From assembly GCA_944390875.1 (NCBI GenBank), contig CALXRO010000023.1, positions 1 to 28,587 on the forward strand: a stretch of DNA of 28,587 nt, read 5' to 3'. The notes under the pieces were generated by a model. That model saw only the letters and a program-made list of their open reading frames with translations. It ran no database searches and was not told the origin of the DNA. Both the position numbers and the translations under genes were made by a program. The DNA is from an uncultured Rickettsiales bacterium. Lineage in GTDB: Bacteria > Pseudomonadota > Alphaproteobacteria > Rickettsiales > UBA1997. Of the stretch, positions 1-8,715 are shown piece by piece (positions within the stretch are counted from its first letter, which is position 1; each line of letters opens with the position of its first letter).

Positions 1-116
1 TAATACTAATATAAATATCAAAAAATAAGTAATTTTTTTGTTGTTCATAAACAAAATTACAATAACGATATTTATAATACTTGATAATAATAAGAAAACA
101 AGTTATAGAATTATAC

Positions 117-146
117 TTGACTTATACCAATATTGTGTTGTATACT
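117..146 (+). promoter_or_regulatory. Candidate sigma70 promoter for mgtA
   Basis: TTGACT at 117-122 and TATACT at 141-146 are separated by 18 bases, each hexamer matching consensus at 5 of 6 positions. Transcription would start near 153, leaving a leader of about 75 bases before the mgtA ATG. That is too short for a full M-box Mg2+ riboswitch. AT-rich background makes chance matches common, so this rests on hexamers plus position. Confidence 0.45.
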
Positions 147-229
147 AACTGAGCTAATAAGCATTTTATTATTTTATCAATTATAATATTCTTTATGACC
201 TAGAAACATTATATATTTTGGGGTAGATT

Positions 230-2839
230 ATGGAAAAAGAAGCAAAAAAAAGAACCGTTCTTGATATCTCAAATAAAGAACTAGTGAATTTTTCAAGGAT
301 GGATTCTACAAATTTGTTGGAAGAATTAAGAACTGATTTAAGGCGTGGTCTTAGTACTGAATATGCTGAAGATCTGCAAGATGAATATGGTTATAACGAA
401 GTGGGGAGCGATAGTGAAGATGAATGGTATGTATCATTATTAGAATCTCTTTTTAATCCTTTCAATATAGTATTAATGATCCTTGCAACGATATCACTAG
501 TAACTGGTGATGCTACTGCAGGTACTACAATAATTTTTTTAGTTATTGCTAGCAGTTTTATAAAATTCATTCAAGAAAGTAAATCAAATAAAGCTAGTGA
601 AAGATTAAAATCAATGATAAGAACAACTGCTACAACTCTTAGAGATGGTAGAAGGAAGGAAATAGACATTTCAGAATTAGTTAGAGGTGATATAGTATTT
701 TTATCAGCAGGAGATATAGTTCCTGCAGATTTAAGAATTATCGAATCTAAAGATTTATTTATAAGTCAATCTTCTCTAACTGGTGAATCAGAACCAATAG
801 AAAAATTTTCTAAATTGTCACAAAAAACATTGGATGATATGCCAAAATCACCAATAGATTTGGAAGATTTATGTTTTATGGGTACTAATATAGTTAGTGG
901 AACTGCAACAGCTGTTGTTTTATTTATAGGTAATAATACTTATTTTGGTTCAATGTCAAAACTTATAACCAAAAAGAAAGCTAAAACAAATTTTGATAAA
1001 GGATTATCTGATATAAGTGTTTTTCTTATAAAATTTGTTGTTATAATGGTTATATTAGTATTTATAATAAATGGCTATACAAAACATGATTGGTTAAATG
1101 CTTTTCTATTTGCTATATCTGTAGCGGTTGGTTTGACTCCAGAGATGCTACCTGTTATAGTTTCAGCCAATCTTGCAAAAGGTGCTGTATCAATGTCGAA
1201 GAAAAGAACAGTGGTAAAAAATATAAATTCAATACAAAATTTTGGTGCAATGGATATATTATGTTGCGACAAAACAGGAACTTTAACGGAAAATGTTGTT
1301 GTTTTACAATACCATTTGGATATCCATGGAAACGAAGATTCAAGAGTTTTAAGGCACGCTTACTTAAATAGTAATTTTCAAACTGGATTAAAAAATCTCC
1401 TTGATTTAGCAATAATAGATAAAGCAGTTGAAAATAGTTTTTATAATTTAAATTTTGAATATCAAAAAATAGATGAAATTCCTTTTGATTTTGTGAGAAG
1501 AAGAATGTCAGTAGTTCTTAAAGATAAAAAAGGTAAAATACAAATGATTACGAAAGGTGCGATAGAAGAAATGTTGAAAATTTGTAAATATGCAGAATAT
1601 AAAGGCAAAATAACAGAAATTAACGAGGAAATAAAAGATGAAATATTATCAACTATCTTAAAACTTAGTAATGAAGGTATGAGGGTTTTAGCTATAGCTC
1701 AAAAAAATGAAATAGAAGATATAAATAATATAACAGTTAATACAGAAAAGGATATGGTCCTTATGGGTTATCTAAGTTTTTTAGACCCGCCTAAACAATC
1801 TGCAAAATCAGCTGTCGAATCTTTAAAGAACGCCAATGTGAAAGTTAAAGTCCTTACAGGCGACAGTGATATAATCGCAGCTCATGTTTGTAAAAAGGTA
1901 GGATTAGACAATACAAGAGTCTTACTTGGTGGAGATATAGAAAATATGGATGATAATGCACTAAGAAAGGAGGTTGAAAAAACTGATATTTTTGCAAAAT
2001 TATCACCGCAACAAAAACTAAGAATAATAAAACATCTAAAATTAGATGGACATACAGTTGGTTTTATGGGTGATGGAATAAATGATGCTCCAGCTATGAG
2101 GGAGGCCGATGTAGCAATATCAGTTGATTCTGCTGTCGATATAGCAAAAGAGTCCGCAGATATAATTTTACTTAAAAAAGATTTAAATGTGCTAGTAGAT
2201 GGTGTAGTTGAAGGTAGAAAAATATTCTGTAATATAATAAAATATATAAAAATGACTTTAAGTTCAAATTTTGGTAATATTTTTTCAATACTTTTTGCTA
2301 GTTTATTTATACCTTTTTTACCAATGCTACCTGTACAAATTCTGGTTTTAAACATACTTTATGATTTATCACAAGTATCAATACCTTGGGATAATGTTGA
2401 TCATGATTATCTTAAAGTCCAAAAAAAGTGGTGTATATCATCAATAAAAAAATTTGTTCTGTTAGTTGGGCCAATGAGTTCGATATGTGATATAATTTTG
2501 TTTATTATAATGTATAAATTTCTGGGTTGGGATCAAGCAAAATTTAATAGTGGTTGGTTTATAGCAAGTATGGTTACTCAAACAGCTATAATACATGTAT
2601 TAAGAACTGATAAAATACCATTTATTAATAGTACTGCTTCATACAGTGTTATATTTACAACAACTTTGTCGGCACTCTTAGCTGTAATTATACCTTATAC
2701 AAAAATAGGTCCAGCGATACATTTGACTAGTTTACCTGTAAGTTATTTTAGTTGGCTTTTAGTTATCTTATTTATATACACAAGCCTAGTACAAATAATG
2801 AAGGGTTTTTATATTAAAAGTTGTGACGATTGGTTGTAA
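230..2839 (+). CDS. mgtA: Magnesium-transporting P-type ATPase (MgtA/MgtB type)
   Basis: An 869-residue P-type ATPase of the P3B family, which imports Mg2+ across the inner membrane at the cost of ATP. Seen in the sequence: the actuator motif LTGES at 183-187, the membrane motif GLTPEMLP at 301-308, the phosphorylation loop DKTGTLTEN with Asp347, and the hinge GDGINDAPAMREADVAIS. Hydrophobic segments flank the actuator domain and fill the C-terminal third. Length is close to E. coli MgtA (about 898). The start ATG is preceded by GGGGT, a weak ribosome-binding site. It stands alone, converging on glmS with seven bases between stops and no terminator. GLTPEML and the absence of a heavy-metal-binding N-terminus favour Mg2+ over Ca2+ or Cu+, but specificity is inferred from family resemblance. 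Confidence 0.93.
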   Translation: MEKEAKKRTVLDISNKELVNFSRMDSTNLLEELRTDLRRGLSTEYAEDLQDEYGYNEVGSDSEDEWYVSLLESLFNPFNIVLMILATISLVTGDATAGTTIIFLVIASSFIKFIQESKSNKASERLKSMIRTTATTLRDGRRKEIDISELVRGDIVFLSAGDIVPADLRIIESKDLFISQSSLTGESEPIEKFSKLSQKTLDDMPKSPIDLEDLCFMGTNIVSGTATAVVLFIGNNTYFGSMSKLITKKKAKTNFDKGLSDISVFLIKFVVIMVILVFIINGYTKHDWLNAFLFAISVAVGLTPEMLPVIVSANLAKGAVSMSKKRTVVKNINSIQNFGAMDILCCDKTGTLTENVVVLQYHLDIHGNEDSRVLRHAYLNSNFQTGLKNLLDLAIIDKAVENSFYNLNFEYQKIDEIPFDFVRRRMSVVLKDKKGKIQMITKGAIEEMLKICKYAEYKGKITEINEEIKDEILSTILKLSNEGMRVLAIAQKNEIEDINNITVNTEKDMVLMGYLSFLDPPKQSAKSAVESLKNANVKVKVLTGDSDIIAAHVCKKVGLDNTRVLLGGDIENMDDNALRKEVEKTDIFAKLSPQQKLRIIKHLKLDGHTVGFMGDGINDAPAMREADVAISVDSAVDIAKESADIILLKKDLNVLVDGVVEGRKIFCNIIKYIKMTLSSNFGNIFSILFASLFIPFLPMLPVQILVLNILYDLSQVSIPWDNVDHDYLKVQKKWCISSIKKFVLLVGPMSSICDIILFIIMYKFLGWDQAKFNSGWFIASMVTQTAIIHVLRTDKIPFINSTASYSVIFTTTLSALLAVIIPYTKIGPAIHLTSLPVSYFSWLLVILFIYTSLVQIMKGFYIKSCDDWL

Positions 2840-2846
2840 TTATTTG

Positions 2847-4682
2847 TTATTCAACTGTTACTGACTTAGCTAAATTACGTGGCTTATCAACATCTATTTC
2901 ACGCATTGTACTTATATAATAAGCTAGAAGTTGTATTGGTATTATCATTGAAAGTAATATTTCAAAGTTATTAAATGTTTCTGGTGTTTTAATAAAAGAA
3001 AACAAATGTTGCTTTTTCTCAATTTTATCCCCAATAACAATAACCTTACCTTTTCTAGCCAAAATCTCTTCTATAGAAGAAAGATTTTTTTCATATAAAA
3101 GTTGACTATTATTCAAAGCAATAACAAATGTTTTATTATCAACTAAAGCTATTGTACCATGTTTTAATTCGCCACTTGCTATTCCGTTTGTTGGTATATA
3201 GCTAACCTCTTTTATCTTTAATGCGCATTCTAAAGCTATTGGATATAATATATTTCTACCTATACAAATTATATTTTTTGTTTTTGATAATTTTTGTGAT
3301 ACTCTTTTTATTTCATTAATTTTATCTGTTTGTAATGATTCTTTTAAAATATTTTTTGATTTTACAAAATTTTCAATTAGTTCATGATATTTATCAATTG
3401 TTATTTTATTTTTCTTTTTAGCAATCTCTATTGCTAACAAATATAATAAGGATACTTGTGCTGTAAATGCCTTTGTTGAAGCCACTCCTATTTCAGTACC
3501 AGCCATAGTTTTTAAGATAACATCTGACAAGTTTGCTATAGTACTTTGTGTTACATTCACAATTGATAATATATTTTGTTTTTTCTTTTTACAGTAATTT
3601 AATGCTGCTATAGTATCTGCTGTTTCTCCTGATTGTGAAATAAATATTGCCAAACCATTATCTGTTATAGGATTACTTCTATATCTAAATTCTGATGCTA
3701 TATCAACATTTACAAAAATACCAGTCATGTCCTCTATAAAATATTTAGCTACACAGCCTGCATGATATGAAGTACCACATGCGACAATTGTAAGAAAGTT
3801 AATTTTTGATAAATCAAATTTAAAATTAGGAAATATAATTTCATTTTTATTTATATCTATGTATTCCGATATAGTTCTCTTCAGAACATCTGGTTGTTCA
3901 TATATTTCTTTAAGCATATAATGCTCAAAATTTCCTTTATCTGTATTAAAATCATCAACTTTTATTTCCTCAATTTCTTTTTTTAACAATAACCCATCAG
4001 AACTATAAAATTCAATATTTGATTCAGTAATTATTCCAACATCATTGTCATTTGGAGTAATGATTTTATTTGTTATACCTGAAAAAGCAACTATTGATGA
4101 AGCTATGTAATTTTCATTATTACCAATACCTACTACTAAAGGAGCATTTTTTTTAGTTACAAATATTTTATCAGGATTAGACTTACATATAAGAGCTATC
4201 GAATAACTGCCATTAAGTTGTTTTACTGATTTTGAAAAAGCTTCTTTTATGTCATTATTTTTCATCAAATTATAGGATACTAGATTACATATAACTTCAG
4301 AATCAGTTTCACTAATAAATTTATATCCCTCATTCACTAAAAAGTTTCTCAAATCAATGTAATTTTCTATTATTCCATTATGAACTATTGCAATATCGTT
4401 TTTATAGGAAATATGAGGATGTGCATTTTCACAACACACTTTTCCATGTGTGGCCCATCTAGTATGGGCAATTGCTATATTTGATGATATATCACCATAT
4501 TCTATAATTTTTTTTTCAAGATTGTTAATTTTACCTATGTTTTTAATCGTTATAAAATTTTCGTTTTTAATAACTGTTATACCTGATGAATCATAACCTC
4601 TATATTCAAGCTGTTTTAACATATTTATTGTCTTTTTGGTTACATCTTCTTTTTTACTTATTATCCCAACGATTCCACACAT
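2847..4682 (-). CDS. glmS: Glutamine--fructose-6-phosphate aminotransferase (isomerizing)
   Basis: A 611-residue GlmS that makes glucosamine-6-phosphate from fructose-6-phosphate and glutamine, the first committed step to UDP-GlcNAc for peptidoglycan and lipid A. The protein opens MCGIVGII, so Cys2 becomes the N-terminal nucleophile of the glutaminase domain after Met removal. The N-terminal domain shows AIAHTRWATHG and HNGIIENY. Two SIS sugar-binding domains follow, with ACGTSYHA and SQSGETADT in the first. The C-terminus DKPRNLAKSVTVE is the conserved family ending. Length matches E. coli (609). The 5' leader is only about 45 bases, so there is no glmS ribozyme. MurA, which uses the pathway product, lies about 8 kb away. 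Confidence 0.97.
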   Translation of the reverse strand: MCGIVGIISKKEDVTKKTINMLKQLEYRGYDSSGITVIKNENFITIKNIGKINNLEKKIIEYGDISSNIAIAHTRWATHGKVCCENAHPHISYKNDIAIVHNGIIENYIDLRNFLVNEGYKFISETDSEVICNLVSYNLMKNNDIKEAFSKSVKQLNGSYSIALICKSNPDKIFVTKKNAPLVVGIGNNENYIASSIVAFSGITNKIITPNDNDVGIITESNIEFYSSDGLLLKKEIEEIKVDDFNTDKGNFEHYMLKEIYEQPDVLKRTISEYIDINKNEIIFPNFKFDLSKINFLTIVACGTSYHAGCVAKYFIEDMTGIFVNVDIASEFRYRSNPITDNGLAIFISQSGETADTIAALNYCKKKKQNILSIVNVTQSTIANLSDVILKTMAGTEIGVASTKAFTAQVSLLYLLAIEIAKKKNKITIDKYHELIENFVKSKNILKESLQTDKINEIKRVSQKLSKTKNIICIGRNILYPIALECALKIKEVSYIPTNGIASGELKHGTIALVDNKTFVIALNNSQLLYEKNLSSIEEILARKGKVIVIGDKIEKKQHLFSFIKTPETFNNFEILLSMIIPIQLLAYYISTMREIDVDKPRNLAKSVTVE

Positions 4683-4721
4683 ATTATTATTTTGAAATTT
4701 AATCTCATTTTTAATAAGGAG

Positions 4722-4749
4722 ATTGTATTTTTCTTTTTAGAAAAGTAAA
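4722..4749 (-). promoter_or_regulatory. Candidate promoter for glmS
   Basis: On the minus strand, TTTACT (4744-4749) and TACAAT (4722-4727) are separated by 16 bases. The -10 matches 5 of 6 and the -35 matches 4 of 6. It lies about 40 bases upstream of the glmS ATG. Confidence 0.35.
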
Positions 4750-4807
4750 GAATATGTAAAAAACTACAAAGATTATTAAAGAATGAAAATATTTGTTATT
4801 ATAAATA

Positions 4808-4829
4808 TCTTATTAATAAGAACATAATA
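4808..4829. repeat. Palindrome with the shared 14-mer (copy 1)
   Basis: A perfect 14-base palindrome, TCTTATTAATAAGA, occupies 4808-4821. Its right arm runs into ATAAGAACATAATA (4816-4829), a 14-mer that recurs exactly at 12024-12037 beside another palindrome. Both sit in divergent intergenic regions. It could be an operator, or a chance product of AT-rich DNA. Confidence 0.35.
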
Positions 4830-4846
4830 TAAATCATTACAAAATA

Positions 4847-4875
4847 TTGAATAAATTTATTTAATAAATTATATT
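4847..4875 (+). promoter_or_regulatory. Candidate promoter for iscS
   Basis: TTGAAT (4847-4852) and TATATT (4870-4875) are separated by 17 bases. This would start transcription near 4882, just upstream of the ATGs at 4893 and 4902, so the mRNA would include the ten-A tract. Hexamers of this composition are frequent in such AT-rich DNA. Confidence 0.3.
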
Positions 4876-4901
4876 AACAAATAATATTTATTATGATTTA
4901 C

Positions 4902-6117
4902 ATGGAAAAAAAAAAGAATATATTTTGATTATCAGGCAACAGCACCTATGGATAAGAGGGTACTTGATGAAATGATGCCAACAATGACAAATGAGTTTGG
5001 AAATGCTGGATCAAAATCACACATATTTGGTTGGGAAGCTGAAAAATATGTTGATAAAGCAAGACAACAAATTGCAGATGTTATAGGCGCTGATGATAAA
5101 GATATAATTTTTACTTCTGGAGCTACAGAATCAAACAATTTAGCTATAAAAGGAGTTATGCGTTTTAATAGAAATAAAATTAAAAATCATATAGTCACAG
5201 TTAAAACAGAGCATAAATGTGTTATAGAAACATGTAAATACTTACAAACAAAGGATAATTTTGAAGTTACTTTTTTAGATGTTGAACCAAATGGAATAAT
5301 TAATCTTAACAAACTAAAAGAAGCCATAACTGATAAGACTATTATGGTTTCAATAATGGGTGTAAATAATGAAATAGGAGTTATACAACCATTAAAAGAA
5401 ATAGGAGAAATTTGTAGAGAAAAAAATGTATACTTTCATACAGATTGTGCACAAGCTTTTGGTAAAATACCTTTAAATGTTGATGAAATGAACATAGATT
5501 TAATGAGTATATCTGGTCATAAAATTTATGGACCAAAAGGCATTGGCGCTTTGTATGTAAGAAGAAAACCAAGAGTTAGGATTGAAGCACAAATGCATGG
5601 TGGAGGTCAAGAGAGGGGATTAAGATCTGGTACTTTGGCTGTACCTTTTATAGTTGGTATAGGTAAAGCCGCCGAAATAGCTAAAGAGGAAATGTGGATT
5701 GATAAAGAAAGAATAAGCAAATTATCAGATAAAATGATTGACAGTATACTAAAAATAGATAAAACATACTTAAATGGTGATAGGCTTAATAGATGGCCTG
5801 GGTGTTTGAATTTTAGTTTTGCCGGAATAGAGGGTGAATCATTAATGATGGCAATAAATAATGTTGCTTTGTCTTCAGGTTCCGCTTGTTCTTCTTCTGA
5901 TTTGGAACCATCTTATGTAATAGAAGCTATAGGAACAAGTCCTGAAATGGCACATTCATCTATAAGAGTAGGAATTGGAAGATTTACAACAGAAGAAGAA
6001 GTTGACTATTTTATAAAAAGAATTCATGAAGAAGTACCAAGACTCAGAGAAATGAGTCCACTTTGGGAAATGATGGAGAATAATGTTGATTTAAGTAAGA
6101 TAAAATGGAGAGATTAA
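4902..6117 (+). CDS. iscS: Cysteine desulfurase IscS, 5' end frameshifted at a poly(A) tract
   Basis: A PLP-dependent cysteine desulfurase that takes sulfur from cysteine for Fe-S clusters and tRNA thiolation. Visible motifs are TSGATESNN, TDCAQAFGK, the PLP-lysine motif SGHKIYGPKG and the active-site cysteine loop SSGSACSSSDLEPSYV. The tail SPLWEMM...DLSKIKWRD resembles rickettsial IscS. An uninterrupted frame with an ATG runs only from 4948 (389 residues). The expected N-terminus YFDYQATAP is encoded just upstream in that frame, but the frame closes at TGA 4894 with no start codon. The ATG at 4902 followed by ten A (4906-4915) is one base out of frame. With nine A it reads MEKKRIYFDYQATAP and gives 404 residues, the length of E. 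coli IscS. The gene may be rescued by polymerase slippage, start at 4948, or reflect an assembly indel. No iscR or iscU is adjacent. Confidence 0.9.
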
Positions 6118-6118
6118 A

Positions 6119-6646
6119 TTAATATTGTTCAAAATGTTTTCTATCTCTTTTTAAAAGAACAAAGATAGCGCCTGTTCCTCCGTGCTTTGCATCAGCATCT
6201 ACATATTTTATTATTTTATCAGATAAGAGTGGATGTTTGAGCCACTTTTCTATATTACCTTTTATTGTTTCTCTTCCTGGTTTTGTGTTTTTACCTTTGC
6301 CAGTTATTAGGAGTATACATCTTAAATTATTTTCATAAGCTGAAATTAATTTACGTAATAAATTATCAAATGCTTCATCTAATGTCATACCATGGAAATC
6401 AATAGTCATATCTATTTTTATTTGTCCATTTTTTAATTTTTTATCTGTGTTTCTATCTATTCCAAGTGTTTCATTTTTTGACAATGGTTTCTTATTTTGT
6501 GTCTGGTTTTCAATATCATTATAGACTTCGGTACTTTCTGTTCTTACTTTTATATTTTTATTAAAATCTATTGTTTTTCTAATTCTATTACTTTCTTTTA
6601 ATTTTTTACATTTATTAACTTCTTTTTGCCAATAATCAAAAATCAT
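6119..6646 (-). CDS. Smr-domain protein (possible nuclease/nicking domain)
   Basis: A 175-residue protein with a C-terminal Smr domain. The domain motifs are IDFHGMTLDEA (82-92), LLITGKGKN (112-120) and HGGTGAIFVLLKR (155-167). The first 75 or so residues are charged and low in complexity. Small Smr proteins are related to the C-terminus of MutS2 and to ribosome-rescue factors such as SmrB, and some cleave DNA or RNA. The exact substrate cannot be told here. Its ATG overlaps the end of mltA by four bases, making it the last gene of the orf62–timA–mltA–smr operon, an arrangement widespread in alphaproteobacteria. It converges on iscS with one base between stops. Confidence 0.85.
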   Translation of the reverse strand: MIFDYWQKEVNKCKKLKESNRIRKTIDFNKNIKVRTESTEVYNDIENQTQNKKPLSKNETLGIDRNTDKKLKNGQIKIDMTIDFHGMTLDEAFDNLLRKLISAYENNLRCILLITGKGKNTKPGRETIKGNIEKWLKHPLLSDKIIKYVDADAKHGGTGAIFVLLKRDRKHFEQY

Positions 6647-7776
6647 AATTTTCTCGCTATTTTTTTCGGAATTAATAAAAAATACTTGCCACTTGAATGC
6701 TGAAAACTTGCGCTATCTTCTCCTTTTGAGCCAAAACCAAAAAATATGTCTCCCCTTACAGCTCCTTTTATTGCTGAACCTACATCATTAGCCAGCACAA
6801 TTTTATTAAAACTTAAATTTCTATGCTCTAAATTATGAATTGTTTCAACCCATAACAAAAAGCCTAATGGAATATATTTAATATCAATAGCCATTGTTCT
6901 TTGAGGAACAAGTTTTGTTCCAAAAGCACCTTTTATAGTATTATCTTTTATAATTTTAAAAAAAACATATGAGTCATTCATATTTAATATATCATTAACA
7001 TTTTTATTACTACTTCTAAGTACATGTTTTATTGATTTTGCATTTCTTTTTGTATCTTTATTAAGTAACCCTTTTTTTTGTACATGATCCCATAATGAAG
7101 AATATTTGTGATTATTTTTGCCATCATAACCTATGTACACAGTTTTATCTCGATCAACAACTCTAGCAATACCAGAACCTTGTATATGTAGAAAAAATAA
7201 CTCTATCGGATCATTTGTGTACATAATTTCCAAATTTCTATTACTTATAGCACCAAAATGTATTTGCTTTCTTGTATAGTATTTTTTACTTGTTAATTCA
7301 GGTGGTTTTTTATATATAGGGTATTTATATATTAAGTCTTTTTCTTTCTTTGCTTTTATTATTGGTATATAATATCCAGTAAATAATGACTTATTAGAAA
7401 TAACTTCATAAGGTATGAAAAATTTTTCAAAAAATATCTTTTTATATTTACTTTCATACGATTTTATAGTTCTTGCTATTTTACATATACCATCAATATC
7501 TTTTCTGATTATTTTTTTACTTATTTGTGGCATTATTTTTTTGTCTTCATCAAAATTTGAAAATCTATCGCATGATTCTATAAATAATTCTAAAGCAATT
7601 CCAAAATCTTCATTTTTCCAGTTTTTTAAATCAACAAAGTCTACTTTTTTAATTTTTGAACTACTATCTAATCTTATTTCGGCTTTATACTTGATCTTTG
7701 AACTTGAATATAAATTTTTGGAGCACAAAATAACATTAAATAGTACCAAAACTAGTAAGAAATATATTTTATACAT
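6643..7776 (-). CDS. mltA: Membrane-bound lytic murein transglycosylase A
   Basis: A 377-residue MltA-family lytic transglycosylase that cleaves peptidoglycan glycan strands to leave 1,6-anhydromuramic ends. Residues 1-25 form a signal sequence. Central motifs LFFLHIQGSG and YIGYDG match the MltA domain. The 3D domain near the C-terminus carries VPQRTMAIDIKYIPLG and LANDVGSAIKGAVRGDIFFG, with both conserved aspartates. Length is close to E. coli MltA (365). The cysteine in the signal region lies in VILC, with Leu at -1, a poor lipobox, so lipidation is doubtful. It overlaps the end of the Tim44-like gene by eight bases and is probably translationally coupled to it. Confidence 0.92.
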   Translation of the reverse strand: MYKIYFLLVLVLFNVILCSKNLYSSSKIKYKAEIRLDSSSKIKKVDFVDLKNWKNEDFGIALELFIESCDRFSNFDEDKKIMPQISKKIIRKDIDGICKIARTIKSYESKYKKIFFEKFFIPYEVISNKSLFTGYYIPIIKAKKEKDLIYKYPIYKKPPELTSKKYYTRKQIHFGAISNRNLEIMYTNDPIELFFLHIQGSGIARVVDRDKTVYIGYDGKNNHKYSSLWDHVQKKGLLNKDTKRNAKSIKHVLRSSNKNVNDILNMNDSYVFFKIIKDNTIKGAFGTKLVPQRTMAIDIKYIPLGFLLWVETIHNLEHRNLSFNKIVLANDVGSAIKGAVRGDIFFGFGSKGEDSASFQHSSGKYFLLIPKKIARKL

Positions 7777-8431
7777 TATTGATTGATTTTAACAACCAAA
7801 CATCATTTTCTTGATTTTTTGTTTGATCTTTAACAAATGTCCAAAGTTCTTCTACTTTAACAATTTTATCTTTAGAGCCATTAATTATCTCTCCTTGAGT
7901 ATTTTCTATATAATTTATTTGATCTGTATTAATTCTAATAGTAATTTCCTTATTTTTTTTATCAAGAATTTTTGATTCTATCTTTTTATCAGTAACTGCT
8001 ACTATAACAGATTTATATATTATATCTACACTATTTTCTATCTTTTTTTTAAATATCTGAAACAAGTCTGTAATCAGCATTTTTTCAAGCACATCCAATC
8101 TTTTTTCAGAAAAAGCATCCATTACCATTCCCACAACTTTTTCAGCAGATTTTAGAAATTTATTTTCATCAAATTCGTCTTTATCTTGCAATGTTTTTTG
8201 TTTAGATACTCTATTTATATAATTTTTATATATTTTATTAAATTCTTCTATATCTCCAAAGACTATAACTTTTTTAGAATTATTATTTGGTTCAGTATTT
8301 GTTACATTTTTTATAAAATTATTAGCTACATTATTTTGTTTTCTTTTTTCTTCATCAGAAGTAAGACCAAAATTACTAAATAACAACTTATAAACAAAAA
8401 TAACTGCTATTAACAAAATTATTATATTCAT
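7769..8431 (-). CDS. Tim44-domain protein (TimA-like)
   Basis: A 220-residue protein with one N-terminal membrane helix (about residues 2-18), a polar linker, and a C-terminal Tim44-like domain. The domain shows FLKSAEKVVGMVMDAFSEKR, then LITDLFQIFKKKIE, and ends with VKVEELWTFVKDQ and WLLKSI. In mitochondria Tim44 docks Hsp70 to the import channel. Its alphaproteobacterial homologue is an inner-membrane-anchored protein, and a role in membrane-protein biogenesis is inferred only from family. It is followed by mltA and Smr, a conserved alphaproteobacterial neighbourhood. Its ATG overlaps the stop of the small upstream orf by four bases. Confidence 0.85.
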   Translation of the reverse strand: MNIIILLIAVIFVYKLLFSNFGLTSDEEKRKQNNVANNFIKNVTNTEPNNNSKKVIVFGDIEEFNKIYKNYINRVSKQKTLQDKDEFDENKFLKSAEKVVGMVMDAFSEKRLDVLEKMLITDLFQIFKKKIENSVDIIYKSVIVAVTDKKIESKILDKKNKEITIRINTDQINYIENTQGEIINGSKDKIVKVEELWTFVKDQTKNQENDVWLLKSINNV

Positions 8432-8616
8432 ATAAAAACACCTTTGCTATTTTTTTTACTTTTTCTCTTATCTTGATTATCATCTTTATCTTTAACAATA
8501 TCATACTCTATGTCTAGACTATTAGTACTCCTTGAACGCTTATTATTTCTTAAATTTTCTATAACCTCTTTCCACGTCTCATTGTCATCTTTTTGTTTGT
8601 TTTCTTTATTTGGCAT
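8428..8616 (-). CDS. Small charged hypothetical protein upstream of the Tim44-like gene
   Basis: A 62-residue, lysine- and aspartate-rich protein without membrane segments. A longer frame begins at 8706, but the ATG at 8616 is preferred because AAGGA lies just upstream and the protein then begins with ordinary soluble sequence (MPNKENKQ). Its stop overlaps the timA-like ATG by four bases, which supports real translation. The middle, NETWKEVIENLRNNKR, could form an amphipathic helix. I do not recognise the family. Position suggests a co-factor of, or simple co-expression with, the Tim44-like protein. Confidence 0.55.
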   Translation of the reverse strand: MPNKENKQKDDNETWKEVIENLRNNKRSRSTNSLDIEYDIVKDKDDNQDKRKSKKNSKGVFI

Positions 8617-8715
8617 AATCCTTACCTTTAAAATTGTCAAAATATTGATATTTCTCAATGAGAGAATAAACTGGCATAATATTAGTATTATTAATTTAAA
8701 AATCAAAGATTAATT

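Noticed and set aside
29..60. Inverted repeat GTAATTTT/AAAATTAC as a terminator of a gene left of the window.
   Set aside because: It is pure AT-rich pairing with a long bulged loop and no clear T-tract, and no gene end is visible to the left.
1882..2355. A 157-codon minus-strand open frame inside mgtA.
   Set aside because: It is antisense to the conserved ATPase hinge and P-domain and has a composition typical of shadow frames.
4683..4800. glmS ribozyme/riboswitch in the glmS leader.
   Set aside because: The leader is short and AT-rich and shows none of the conserved core. That ribozyme is also mostly found in Gram-positive bacteria.
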